In this document: positions 11,639 to 24,252 of the stretch, piece by piece
How the letters are laid out: each line of letters starts with the position of its first letter
Position numbering within the stretch: position 1 is the first letter of the stretch
From: Typhlomys cinereus
Lineage: Eukaryota > Chordata > Mammalia > Rodentia > Platacanthomyidae
NCBI GenBank assembly: GCA_023101885.1
Contig: JALPQD010000207.1
Coordinates: forward strand, 2,306,811-2,370,810
DNA length: 64,000 bases
Direction: 5' to 3'
Program-made: the position numbers and the translations under genes
The notes under the pieces: generated by a model
The model's database searches: none
Told to the model about the DNA's origin: nothing
The model's input: only the letters and a program-made list of their open reading frames with translations

Positions 11639-12540
11639 TTTTTTTTTCTCCCACATTTTTTTCCTAATCACACAAGCTCAATAGGTACTTCCCTGTCTTC
11701 TCCCTCCCTCATCCCCTCCTCAGTTGTCCCCCCCTTGCACTCTCCCCCTTTCCCCCTTCATTTTACTCTCCTCCCTGTGCCTCCTTCTTCCTTCTCATCC
11801 CCTGTAGCATCCTTTTGTGTGAATGCCAAACCTCCCTCTGTGTTCTCCACCCCAGTGAGGGTTTAGGATTCAGTGAGTAGCATAGCCTGGAGCCCCTTCT
11901 TGGGCTCCCTATTAGTGTGGGAACTCTATTATGACTGTTTAATCCCTTGCCTCTGAGAATCCTACTGCCTGGAGCTTTCTCCCCTATGATCCATGCTAGA
12001 CTTTGGAGGGGTCATTGACATGTCAGCCATTGTGCAGGTCAGACAAAGTCTAGTTCTGGCTGCTGTAGCCCTAACTTGTGTGGAGTATCTTGCACATCGT
12101 TGGTTCTTCCCATCTTTAGGCTCTTACTATCTTGTGGCCCCCTCTTCTGCAAGATTCCCTGAGATTTGGCTGGTCTGGTTCCAGATGAATAATGTAGGGT
12201 CTTTGGTGTTCTGAATTATGGTTTGTTGTTTTCAGTTTTGCTTTTCCCTCGCTGCCCTTGGCTGCATCCTGATTGGTACGGAAGGTCTAGGTGACAACTC
12301 TTAAAAGTTGTATTTCTGGAGCTTTCTTCCCGACTTGCAGGCAGTTCCACAGGTGTAGCTCCTCAGTCCCTTTTGCCCAAGGGTTGTCACTGCGTGAACA
12401 ATTGTGGGTGGTCTTCTTTATCCAGCCGTTGTTGCTATGTATACAATTTTGGGTCGGGGTTTTATGGCTCTTGCTTGCTTCTTGCAACTTTTAAGTTTTG
12501 TTTGCTTTTGGAGTCTTAAGGAGCCTTACTCCAGGAAAGA
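11639..12540 (-). mobile_element. LINE-1 3' UTR, minus strand
   Basis: The plus strand starts with a T run at about 11638-11648, then a C/T-rich tract (polypurine tract on the minus strand) at about 11695-11800. A long segment then parallels 4310-5000, including 'gaatcctactgcctggagctttctcccc'. From about 12290 it has no counterpart in the 4.3-kb copy. Two short reverse-complementary stretches (cttaaaagttg near 12300, caacttttaag near 12485) bracket this last part. No intact coding region. Confidence 0.8.
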
Positions 12541-15500
12541 GGGGGATGTTTTAATCGGCTAGAAATTGCTACACAAGGATGGATTATATAATTTTGCATC
12601 TTAAGCATTAAGTACATAAACAAAGTTAGATATCCAGAAAAGTTTCTGGATGCAATCAGAACATGTAATGAAATAGACTTAAAATAAACATAATGTCTCC
12701 TTTAAAAGTTTAATTTAGATGTGAGAGCTAAAGTATTCTTAAAATGTAAATTATATTCATATTTTCAAAATGTAAGGAATATTTTGTCTGCCACATATTA
12801 ACCCTTTGATCCTGAGAAAGTTGTTTTACTTCTGTAGACCTCATTTTCTTAAGGTATACAATAAATTATGAAGATCTGATCCTTTTAATGTATTCTTTAA
12901 GCTTCAAAATTTGGATTACTTCAAATCTTTGATTAATACCAAATGACTCTAAAATCCTCTGTAGCTTACAAAAAGTTCAGTATAAATACTTTCTCACATA
13001 TAGTCACAGATTTCATTGATAAAATAAAGTAGAGATAGTAGCATTGTGTGACTCTATTGTCCTAATTTCTCAGAAGGCTGTATGACTTTATGTCCAGACT
13101 GCAAAGCACAATGAGACTTTATCTCAGAAATAGAGATGAAGATATTTTATAGTAATTTATGTACTACTACTGTGAAACTACTGTGGTTTTTGTAAGTCTA
13201 ACTTCTTTAGAAGTCAATAGCATTCAATTTTCATTTTGTAGAATAAAATATGGCTGTCAAATTAAATAGCAAATCTTGCTGATAAATAAGTTATCTTTAT
13301 CAATTCTACGTATCTCAGAAATGGAAATTTCTATTAGCAATGCATATTTCATCATCAATGAAAGCACTTGTGAAATGTTTATTTCTTGCACAACACTAAT
13401 ATTTTTAGAGGATTAATATAAAGTATTAATCATTATATGTATGGAATCATTATAGGAAGTTTATTGTCAAAAAATCTAGCATTTTTATGAAAAGCAAACT
13501 GCCAACAGTTGAAATAAATATCATACATTATCCGTGTAACTTACATTCCTCAAGATATGATACAATGCTATAGAATAATTATTTCATTTTTTATACATTT
13601 TAAGCAAGCTCCTTTGTGGTATATCAAGTTAATCTGTCAGTAATTGAAGATCTTATCTGTCTTAGAGAACAATGAATTCCATTTTTGAGTGCAGGAAACT
13701 CTTGCCATTAAAAAGTCCTTATTTATTTTTGATACTTTTTGTCATTTTTCAAGTTCAAAGTTCTGTTTATGTTATAACACAAATAGGTTTATTGCCAGAT
13801 TATTTGATGAAAATACCATGTTTTTTAGATAAAGGGGCCACAGATAAAATTGTATTTAAATTTTCCTCTCATTCATTTACTGTTTTCTGTTTCCCTATTG
13901 GTGTGGTGAGTCTGGGACCTAATAGGAGACCGCAGGCTGAAAAGTGACCCTCAAAGGTTCTATGACTATATTTATTGACTCCATAGGAGATCAGACAGTA
14001 TGTTGAAACCCAGGGGCAATGCAAACCCAGGAAACTCCATGTGCTATCAATTGGTTTCATTATACTGAATGCTAGCTACCAAGTTTAGTCTATAATTTAC
14101 AGTGGATGCAGTTCCAAGTGGGCTCTCAAATGTAGATGTCTACTTACAAAGCAATTGAGCAATAACGGTCTATGATATCGACATGACTGCTTCATTGCAA
14201 CATCATCTGAAGAACAGTAAATTTAGTTCCCGTCACTGTTGTCTCTTTCACTGCCGCCCCAGAATCCCTGGAATGGTTCCAAACTTGGTTGATCTCACTC
14301 ACCCATGTAATAGAAAATTCCTTAGCCAGGCACTTGGGCCAAATTGAAGCAGCTCACATTCACTAATCTCCCGTGTACCGGAGACAGTTCCACATGACAG
14401 GAGATGTTGGATGGGATTGTTAAGTCAATAAATTTCCCTGGGCAGATTCGCTGCCATAAAATAGGATTTCAAAGCTCTGTGTTACAAAATGTCAGATGCT
14501 AAAGATGATGAGAGTAGGCAGAGATATATTTATTGTAGCTCAAAAAGGTACAGCTGGGCAAACTTCTGAACTGATTATGAGCTGAAAGTTTGCTTGGAAC
14601 CAGCTTCTCTATACTAAAAGTGAAGTTTGAAACCAAATGCAAAATCAAGTAATTGAGACTTATTATTTAATGACTTTTACATCAAAATGGTCCAGGACAG
14701 ACAGGAAGCCTTGTTCTACATTAAATAGATTTTCTCTTTCAGCAGAAGCAATTCTGAATGAAGTGTTTTTTTTTTTTTTCTGACATTGCCTCCAAATCCA
14801 TTATTGTATCAACTTATGGTCCTTTCTGGATATTATAAAATATCTTCCCACTCTACCCTGAATATGTGGATTTAAAATGATGGTGTACTTTGAAGAATGT
14901 TTCCATTGAGAACTAAAGGCAGAGTTAGAAGGTGGTTAACAGAATTGATTGGATCAATGGATCCCTAAAGCAGTGATCTGGAAGATCTCTCACAAATGGT
15001 GATGCAAAAATAAAAGAGACACATGATTTTTCAGTTGATTTGGATGACTTATAAGTGTGCGAAGTCCAATGATTACTTTCTGAATATTTAGTGTAACCAA
15101 TTATAAACTGATGATTTTTTTAGGATTTCATTTTAACATAAAACCAATAGCTTACTTTAGTTTCATAACATTTTATGTAAAATATATTTTCTTTATAAAT
15201 TAATAATGCAACCCAAGATATTAGCTATGCCATTACCTTCATAAAGTTGGTCAGTATGAATAATTTTATATATGTACAATTGTCAAAAAACAAACATAAT
15301 AAATTAAAAGAGAACCCTATATAATGGTTTTGAATAGAATTAATGTGAGAAATTGGTGTTTCATTTGAATTTCCCAAAGATATTTTCTTTTCTTTTTCCT
15401 TATGAGAAGTAATGCTTCTCAGCATGTCTACTCCTTAATTTTTATTTTCCTTCTAATTTGTTTCATTGTGGGAGAGAACATTTCTGTGCTAAAATGACCA

Positions 15501-17184
15501 TTTGGAGAATTTCCACTCACAGAGAACAGAAAAGGATAATTGTGGGGAATTTTCTTCCTTGTAGTCTTTTTGATTCCTAATATTTTAAAGCATTTTTTCT
15601 TCCTTCCCTCCCCAATTCTTGCTGTTTGACATTCAAATGTGATGATTATGTGTGTGACTTTCTGATTTCTAGGCGATTAATCAACAGGTTATATTTTAAC
15701 TGTAACCTTCAAGTGCTCTTACTCTGCCCACTTGGATCCCAGGCAAATGCCTTTGGCTTCAGTAAGACCCTTAGGTATCTTTTGACTCGGTGACTGGCTT
15801 TACTACAAATTGCCACCTTTCTGACAGTCAGTCATCTCTCAATCTAGACAGCTCATTCTCTTCTGTCCAATTCCATCTTCTATCATTGCTAACTAACCTT
15901 TTGCTAAGAAATATTTTAAAGAAAGATGTTTAGTGAACATGTTAAGGTCTAGAAATGACTGACTTTTAAGAAGCAATGAAACTTTTTCCACAGTGTTATA
16001 ATGATTCTGAAAGCTTCTGTGGGATAGGTAAATCTTGTAAATTTTTCCTCCTCTCTTCTATTCTTCTTCCCTCCCTTTCCTTTATATTTAAGGGGTAATT
16101 TAAAATGTATCACAAGCATGTTGTATAATGTATGCAATCATAATACCAACATGTACAATCAATAATTTATCATAAACGCAATAAGCTGAGTTTTCATTTG
16201 TATTTTGAAAATGTCCATTTGAAACCATATTTGGTTTTTCCTCCAGGATATAATTAGGTAGACTCACTTTAAGCTTTAGATTTCATGTCTCCTTTTTTGA
16301 CTTTAACTCTCTCCTGTCTCTACATCAAAAGCAAAAGTTCATAACTAAAGCATTACAGTTTTCATTATAGTTGTCTTTGTTATTAAGGAAGATTTCTTTT
16401 TCTGTCCCGCCTAATCTACTGAATAAATGGGTAACACTCTTAAAAGAGATCTTTGCTTTAAAAATAGATGCATTCAGAAACTTAAAAAGCAAGAAGTCTA
16501 TTTGTTGGTTAGAAAAAATGATGCATTCTTATAGTTCTCTATGCCATGTCTCTATGTTGAAAGGTCCCCTTGAACTTGAAGGCAAAACTGCACTGTGATT
16601 AGAAATGTAGAAGTTATAATCATGTGTCTTTTGCATAGTTGTGTGTCATGGCATAACATACTTTTGGTTGAACTACTGATCTGTTCTCAGGTCACTTTCT
16701 ACAACAATCTTCATTTTCTCCCATTCAGTTTTAGTTCTACAACTTCATGGGAATGATTTTAAAGATGATTATTGAGAATGTACATAGATAGGGAAATCAG
16801 TGAAACCATTTCAATTTTTTCTAGTGAACATTTTCTTTGGCTCACAAGAAGTAGAACAAGGTAGAAGCACAGAGAAGGTCATAAAACTGGAAGTACTTTT
16901 GGCTATGAATATTAAAATTGATATGCTATCATTTCTAAATATTGCAAAGAGTACTTTATATTTTTATGTCAGTGAGATTCAACAGACTTTGATCACAAGA
17001 AATGAAAGTTTGAAGGCAAGATACATGAAGATGGTCAATTTCTGTCCCTTTTGTGATACAAAATGAAAAAATTTAAACACAGAAAATAGTACAAATGAGA
17101 AGGATAGCCAAGAGAACATAGAGAGGAAACAGCTAAAAAAAAAAAGTAGATTTACTTTTTAAAATTTCATTTAAGAACATAAAG
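12541..17184. other. long intron stretch without recognised features
   Basis: About 4.6 kb of AT-rich sequence. Small open frames (for example 13672-13947 and 15225-15425) are not flanked by convincing splice sites and have repeat-free but non-coding-like composition. A T run is at about 14767-14779. I see nothing that I can assign. Confidence 0.4.
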
Positions 17185-17525
17185 GTTAAGTACTTAGAAG
17201 ATGGTTCAGTAGATAAAGTACTTGCCTTGCAAGTGCGAAGATGAAAACTTCAGTCCCCAGAACCCACATAAAGATGAGGCAGGCATCCCAGTATTCAGGA
17301 GGTAAAGATAAAAGATCTCCAGGACAAACCAGACAGCCACACTGGACCACCACTGAAGTCTGTGTCGACTCAGAGATCCTGTCTCACTAAAATAAAGGTG
17401 AAAGAAATCGAGGAAGATTCTAGATACCACCTTTTGTTACTTTGCACACTGTGCAAGCATGCATATCTACACATATCTGTGTACTATCAAACACAAGCAG
17501 GCATTCATCATTCACATAAAAGACA
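17185..17525 (+). mobile_element. B4-type SINE, plus strand
   Basis: The ID-like head 'agatggttcagtagataaagtacttgcc' has a B-box-like 'acttcagtccccagaaccc'. A B1-related part follows (ggcaggcatcccagtattcagg, then ctcagagatcctgtctcac), and then a CA/TA-rich tail. Diverged copy. Confidence 0.7.
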
Positions 17526-19680
17526 GGTAAAATTATGAAAGTAAGCTTAAGAAACCAAGTCTATGTAACATAGAAATCAGATTGATTTAGCAGTGAATTT
17601 AACATAAATATGAAGGAAAAAATTGAGTTAAAGAGCAAAGAGGTGTATTGCTTTTGTTTCAAAGACTATATAGACAAGAGCTGTCTGTTGTTAGATTTGA
17701 GGTTCAAAGTTGGCAAGTCTATGAGATGGGAGAACTGGGAGGTTTTTGGAATGAGTGCTCTGATCTCTACATATGGGCATTGTGAGTGAATCTATTATAG
17801 TCCAAATGTTTAGATGTCATCTTGCCTTATGAATCTTATTCTTCAGTATTTGCTTAACCTTATCTTTTGTTGCAGATAGATAGGTACATTTGACAAGGAA
17901 ACAGACAATTTACCAAGAGTAACTTGTCAGCTATCTTTACTTAATAAAGTTTGAGGGGGGGTAATTTGCCTGCTTAGATAAGAGCAGCTACATGTAATAT
18001 TCATTCATTGGATATTTTTAGGAAAACAGAGGTTCATTTCTGAGCTGAGGCTTAGAGTTCCCATGAGTTACAGATGGCCAAAGTTAGGTCACTGAGGATG
18101 TTGGGGGTCACTTAGTTTCATTGCCCCACTTCAGAACCATGATGAGTCAGGACCTGATGGCCTTATTAATTTTGATGTGCAGTGATATCCAAGTGAAACC
18201 AGAGGGGTTGTTTTTGTAGAAACATTTCGAGAGAAAGAGAGAAAGAGAGAGAGAGAGAGAGAGAACGTGTGTGTTGATTGATTGGGTTTGAGTGGTTAAC
18301 CGGTTTTTCAAACATATTTTGAAACCTGGACCTCCTTAGTAAAATACAGACATTGGACTAAAATAATTTCTTTCAGACAGAGATGTTTTTATTTTATCTT
18401 TAACTGGTAGTTATCATGATAGAAGACACAAGGTCCTACTAACTTCTGGTAGCTATGTCAGAGATGCCATTAAATAGCCTGTCATTCAGAGAATGGGTTC
18501 CCAACACAAAAAGCTATCAGGGCAAAGTGGCAGCAAGTTTGGGTTAAGGAACTCTGGGTCAGAACAATTCTTTGCTCCATGGCTAAAACTAGTGGGACTT
18601 AGTACTTCTTCCTTGTCAGAGCCTTTAAGTTGAACCAGGTCAAACTGATAAGAGTCTTTTTATGTTCCTGTCCTAACAACTATTCTTTCTTTGGTTCACA
18701 CAGAGGAGGTAAACATCCAAATGAGGTATTTCCCTCCTCCCCCCAAATATTGTCTTATGTAGACTCTGCTCATGTTAGGAGTTCTATTTGATAAGAATAT
18801 ACATTTCACTGCTTTAGTATTTATCACAAAAATTATAGTCTTCAACCATTTTTAGACATTTTTTCCATATCTTTATATATACTTAATTGTTAGCTGTCAG
18901 CAAGAACTTGTTAGAAGTCAAGGAATACATACGGAAACTCAAGATATATGCATTTGGATAAAGTCATTTCTGACAATAGGCCTTATTATCTGCATTGGCA
19001 GATTGAAGGCATCCAAGTAAGGCACAAGAAAGTATCAAACATTGCAAAACAACAAATACAGAAATGAATCAATACTTTTCAGTAATAATTCCGAATATTT
19101 CCAGTCTTAATTTAAGTCAAAACACAGACAAGAAAATTAGATCAAAGCAAGGATCCATCTATAATAACCAAAAAGTGAAGGCATCCTCTTTTCTGAAATT
19201 CCACATTTCTGCTCCTAAATATTATTGAATCACTCCTGCATATTTCATGTCATTAGATGACTGAAATAAGGGGATAGGTGGAAAGGAAGTAGAACTTAGA
19301 TTATATATTTTGAGATATGGACACTCTTTATTGTGATAAATAAGGACAACTGGAATACATTTGCATATAGTTTTATGCTGTGAGCATGTGTGTGTTTTTT
19401 CTTCTTTAAATCACTTTTATTTTTCTTTTGTAAATATCACTTCCTATTTGTATTGTGAATCCCAAAACCATTCATCACCCTTTGAAAAGTTATAGTTCTA
19501 CTTTCCTTTGCTTTCACAAACACCAAGAAAAGTGATTTTTTTCCCCCAAATTATTTGTATGTATTGTAAAGACTGTTCAATACTCACAGGGCATATTTAG
19601 CAGTTCTTTTAAGGAACTGGTGTTTGCGACTTAAATTCTCTTCTGTTTCACTACCTATTTCTGGTGCAAATACCCTTAAT
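17526..19680. other. intron-like DNA with a GA microsatellite
   Basis: A GA-rich microsatellite lies at about 18229-18265, interrupted by A insertions. The remainder is AT-rich without recognisable elements. Confidence 0.45.
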
Positions 19681-19694
19681 AGAAATGTTAAGTA

Positions 19695-19820
19695 AAAGGG
19701 AGGGGGGGGGAAGGAAGGGAAAAGGGGGGAATAAGGGGATCCAGGGAGGGGTAGAGGAAGGGAGGGGAATGGGGTACCTATCAAGTTTGTATGAGTGGAA
19801 AAAATAAATATTTTTAAAAA
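19695..19820 (+). mobile_element. 126-base LINE-1 3' end insertion with exact target duplication
   Basis: A perfect 14-base direct repeat (agaaatgttaagta) lies at 19681-19694 and 19821-19834. Between the two copies is only a G-rich purine tract followed by 'gtacctatcaagtttgtatgagtgg' and an A-rich tail. The 'agtttgtatgag' end matches the 3' ends of the LINE-1 copies at 22.6 and 26.27 kb. This is therefore an extremely 5'-truncated LINE-1. The open frame on the opposite strand is only the complement of the purine tract. Confidence 0.9.
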
Positions 19821-19834
19821 AGAAATGTTAAGTA

Positions 19835-20435
19835 GGCAATTTAAGTGAATTTTAAATGAACAGGCATTTCAAATTAAAATGTTATAAGTCTGTTTTGTTT
19901 TTAAGTTCACTGTCTGAATCCTTTATGTACAAAACACACTGCTCTTTGCAATAAACTTTTAGGTTTTCGCTTTTTCAAATCTTTCTTTGGGATGTGCTGT
20001 GGGACCATGTGACAGATTATTTATAAGAAATGTAATTTAGTTGCAGAACATCAACCTTTTCATTTAAATTCCTGTAGGGCTAATAATGGATTAAAAGGCT
20101 GCAAGGTCGTTTTAAAAATGTAATACTCCATTAACGTTGAGGAGATAAATCCTGTGGTTAATGCACCTAAATATGTTTTGCAACCTGAAGAAGTCTGCAG
20201 TGCCCTAATGTGAAGCGTACCTAGTGTGTACTGAGAGGACGGTGGTCTCTGTAAAGTAGTGAATGCATGCATGATAGATAAATTCTTTTAGAGCCAGTAA
20301 GTTAAGAATTAGCAAAATGTGAATGCAGGCTTCTCAACTGCCAAAGGTTGCTTGTAATAATAAAATTATGAACTACTTCTAGCTGTTGTTTTGAAAACTC
20401 ACATAAATATGGAAGCAGAGAACACTAATTCCAGA
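19835..20435. other. intron-like DNA, no feature seen
   Basis: AT-rich sequence without a recognised gene or repeat. Confidence 0.45.
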
Positions 20436-20439
20436 AAAC

Positions 20440-20580
20440 TGGCCTCTGATCAGCACACACTCATTACACCATCATCATCATCAGCGTTGTCAAAGCAATG
20501 AATTCAGGTCTGGCTTGAACTCAGACATCAGGCTTAGAGGGCAAGATTCTTTACCCATTGACCCATCTCACTTATCCCAT
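20440..20580 (-). mobile_element. tRNA-derived SINE remnant, minus strand
   Basis: The plus strand contains 'ggcttgaactcagacatcag' and 'ttctttacccattgacccatctca', which is the reverse of a B3/B2-type head (B box then A box). Diverged and short. Confidence 0.5.
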
Positions 20581-21300
20581 TCTTAGCTATCTATTGAAGA
20601 CAGACAGTTTCTATCACAGGAGTCATAAAGAATACACTCTTACTCACCTGTGCTTCTGTGGAGAAGGTTCTGTCTCTCCATGGAGGCCATAATCTATAAG
20701 TGCCACTCATGTAATGAATTGCTTATGATTTTCTCTTAATACAGCTTTCTTACCATTCAGTCATTATGAACAAAGAATTATCCAGTTCTAAAAGTAGCCA
20801 GTTTTCAAAATCTTTTTTTTCCCTAAACACACCTGGTATCCTCTTCTAGTCTTTGATTTCTTTAAAAGAGACACTGGAGACACTGTGAATCCTATAATTT
20901 CTTCTAGCTTTCCTTGAGAATACAAGACATTAATCTTCTCTAATTTATTTTTATTAAATTTACCCGGGATTATCTTAGTGGACTGGTCCTAACTAGTCTA
21001 GCTATGACAATTGACCATAGGGACTGCTAAAAGTTTCAGGTTCAAGCAAACTTTCAAAATCCAAACAATTTATAAAGAACTAGAAAAAGGTTCATATGAA
21101 AACATAAAAGACTCAGAAGAAACAAGGAAATCCTTAGCAGAAAAAGCAATGCCAGTGCTGGAAGTATCAAAGTCGCTGATCTCAGATTACACCCAGAGTC
21201 ATAGTAACAAAAACACAATGATACTGTCACAAAAACAGATGTGTAGACTAATGAAATAGATTGAGGACTCAGAAATAAACATACAGCTACCTAACATTTT
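20581..21300. other. intron-like DNA, no feature assigned
   Basis: An open frame at 21011-21259 encodes a Lys/Ser/Glu-rich stretch without recognised motifs or splice sites. It is probably chance. Confidence 0.35.
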
Positions 21301-21304
21301 CAGA

Positions 21305-21410
21305 ATGTGAGTGCATGTGTGTGTGCATATGTGTGTATGTGTGTGTGCATGTATGCATATTACATGTGGAGGCCAGAAGACTGCTCCAGATGACATTCTT
21401 GAATAGTGAT
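21305..21410 (-). mobile_element. SINE tail remnant with GT-rich microsatellite
   Basis: A GT/GC alternating run at about 21310-21358 is followed by 'tacatgtggaggccagaaga', the usual start of the reverse strand of B3/B4-type SINEs. No head is recognisable. Confidence 0.45.
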
Positions 21411-21609
21411 TGACTTTTTTTTCTCTTGTCTTATGGCTATAATTAAGATTTGAAGCAGTATATGGAATAAAAGAGGAGCGAGCAATTGCATTTTTTTCCA
21501 TATTCCAGAGGAAATTCTCATTTTTTCACCATTTATCAAAATGGTGGCTTGTGTACACCCTTTCTTATGTTGAAGTATGCTCCCTTCCCTTTTTTTTCCC
21601 CTAGGTCTT

Positions 21610-22400
21610 TTTATCATGATGAAATGTTAACTTTTGTAAAGGATGTTTTCCGTGTCTTTTGAGATGGTCATGTGATTTCTATCTTTAAGTCTACGTATAT
21701 AATGCAGTACATTTATTGATTTGCATATATTCAATGTGCAATGAAACAACCTTGATCATGGTGTATGATCTTATTAATGTTATGTTGACTTGGGTTTGCT
21801 CCTATTGATTGAGGATTTTTGTGGAGGAAAATTGATATATAGTTTTCTTTTTTTGTTGTGTCCTTATCTAGTCTTCGCAACAGCGTAATGCTGGTTTGGT
21901 TGAATGAGTTTCCATTGCTTCTTCTCTTTCTGTTTATGGAACATTTTGAGGAGTACTGATGTTAACTTTTCTTTAAAGGTTTGGTAGAATTTTGAAGTGA
22001 AATGTTCAGTCCTGGACTTTTCCTTGTTGGGAGACATTATATTGTTGTTTCAGTTTCATTGTTATGGATCTGTTTGAGTTGTTTGTGTCTCCTGATTTAA
22101 CTTACCTGGGACATATATGTCTAAGAATTTATTTATTTCCTCTGATTTTTCTGCTTTTTGGAATATAAATTTTCAGGGTATGCCCGATGATTCTCTGCAT
22201 TTCATTGGAAATGAAGTGTAGTAACCTTCCCCTTTTCATCTCTATTAAGAATTTGTGTCTTCTCTTTCTCATTACTAATTTTGTTACAAATTTGTCGATC
22301 TTTTTTTAAGAAGCAAATCTTTTATTTGTTTTTTAATGTTTCAATTTCACTAATTCCTTCTCTGATATTTGTTATTTCTTGCCATTGACTACTGTGGGGG
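21610..22400 (-). mobile_element. old LINE-1 ORF2 fragment (reverse transcriptase region), minus strand
   Basis: Minus-strand similarity to LINE-1 ORF2 is recognisable from the order of plus-strand motifs: 'gagatggtcatgtgatttct', 'cttgatcatggtgtatgatc', 'aatgagtttccattgcttct', 'ggtttggtagaattttgaag' and 'ctggacttttccttgttggg'. All lie in the ORF2 reverse-transcriptase region of mammalian LINE-1. Many stops and indels show that it is long dead. It is not colinear with the LINE-1 starting at 22425, so it is a separate insertion. Confidence 0.75.
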
Positions 22401-22605
22401 TTTGGACTATTTATTCTAAGACTTGCCTCCAAGGATCTTGGTGCCTTTAGCAGATGCTAGACTTTGTGAGGTCAATAGTGTGTTGGACATTGCACAGGGC
22501 ATGCAAAGTCCAATTATGATTGCTTCAGCCCTAACTTGTGTGTAGTATCTTGCAAATCATTGCTCCTCTCATCCTTTTGCTCTTACACTCTTACCGCCCC
22601 TTCTT

Positions 22606-23136
22606 TTTTTTTTTTTTTTTTATTTCAGCTCATACAAACTTATTAGGTACACCAGTTCCCTCCCTTCCTCCTCCTCCCCCCGTACCCCCTGCTCCTCCTC
22701 CCCACCTCTCTCCCTCCCCAATTCCCAGAGAGTCGTTTCTTGTGCATGTCTGATTTTCCTCTGGGCCCTCCTCTCCGATGACATACAAGGACCCAGTGGC
22801 CTTTCCCTGAACCCTTTCCCGTGTTCCCCTTAGGTATAGGAACACTGCTGTGGCTGCCAATCCTTTACCTCCAAGGCTCTTGGTGCCTTTAGCAGATGCT
22901 AGACTTTGTGAGGTCAACAGTGTGTTGGACAATGCGCAGGGCATGCAAAGTCCAATTATGATTGCTTCAGCCCTAACTAGTATAGAGTATCTTATATATC
23001 ATTGCTCCTCCCATCCTTTTGCTCTTACACTCTTACCGCCCCCTCTTCCGCAAATTTCCCTGAGCTTCAAGATGGGGAGAGACTAAGCTGGCCTAGTTCT
23101 AGGTGGTTGATATAGAGTCTCTGATGTTCTGGATTG
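22606..23136 (-). mobile_element. younger LINE-1 3' UTR nested inside the older LINE-1
   Basis: Flanking 16-base repeats at 22590-22605 and 23137-23152 (YttaccRccccttctt, two mismatches) are the target duplication. The plus strand begins with a T run (poly-A tail) to about 22621. The reverse of 'aataagtttgtatgagctgaaa' and a C/T-rich purine-tract complement at about 22660-22725 follow. The 3' UTR body repeats, as an independent copy, the sequence at 22425-22600. It lies in the same orientation as its host element. An open frame of 104 codons over the purine tract is non-coding shadow. Confidence 0.9.
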
Positions 23137-23721
23137 TTTACCACCCCTTCTTCTGCAAATTTCCCTGAGCTTCAGGATGGGGAGAGATTAGTCTGGCCTA
23201 GTTCTAGGTGATTGATATAGAGTCTCTGAAGTTCTGGATTTTGGTTTGTTGATTTTGTTTTGCAGTTTTGCTGCTCCTGCAATGCCCTTCACTCCATCCT
23301 CATGGGCCAGAGACAAAAGTTGTTAAACTGGAGTCTTGTTATAAGAGCACATTCAAGAGTAGATGTAATAAAAGCAGGAAACCTCAGTGAGGGAGGGGTC
23401 AATCACCCATTTGCAAAATGGTTACTTTTTTTCTGCCAGACTATATGCCCTCCCCTTCTGGTGAGATCATACCCCCTCAGTTGTACATGATCAGGAACGA
23501 ACATCTGTGAACTTAACCAGGTGTCTCATTACTTACTTGCAGTCCTTGATGGAGGCCTATTTTCTCTGCTATAACATGGTCCCCTCTCTCCTTGTTTCTG
23601 GTGTAGCCCTCCAACCCCATCCCTCCTGTTCATAATCCTTGCAATTACTGTAGGTATTACATAGATTTGTCTTTGAGTGTCTCAAGGTGGGCTGGGTGGG
23701 TTTGGTACTAGGAGCCACCTA

Positions 23722-24252
23722 TTAGGGCTGGGTTTGGGATACTTCACTTAATATAATTGTTTCTAATGACATCCATTTCCCGGCAAATTCCAGTAATTCA
23801 TCATTTTTGATGGTTGAGTAGTACTCCATTGTATAGATGTACCACAGTTTCCTTATCCACTCGTCAACTGTTGGACATTTGGGTTGATTCCATGACTTTG
23901 CTATTGTAAACAGTGCTGCTATGAACATGGTTGTGCTTGTGCTATTGAGGTGAACCTCTGCCGTATGGGGGGTTATTCCCAAAAGTGGAATAGCAGGGTC
24001 ATATGGCATTTCAATCTTTAATTTCTTTAAGAATCTCCAGACGTCTTGCCAGAGTGGGTGTATGAGCCTGCATTTCCACCAGCAATATAGGAGAATTCCC
24101 CTCTCTCCACATCCTCTCCAGCATTTGTTATTGTTTGTATTGTGGATTTTTGCCATCCTGACCGGAGTGAGATGATATCTCAGGGAAGTTTTGATTTGCA
24201 TTTCCCTGATGGCTAAAGAAGTGGAGCATTTTTTAAGATATTTGTTAGACAT
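23722..24252 (-). pseudogene. LINE-1 ORF2p C-terminal fragment, 176 codons open
   Basis: The conceptual product contains the family's C-terminal hallmarks in order: [73 protein letters not shown] and [15 protein letters not shown]. In the LINE-1 family this region holds the cysteine-rich CX3CX7HX4C motif of the reverse-transcriptase protein. Here the cysteines are present but the histidine position is tyrosine ([10 protein letters not shown]). The frame is a leftover of a truncated insertion; endonuclease and RT domains are absent. It is not a functional gene. Confidence 0.9.
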
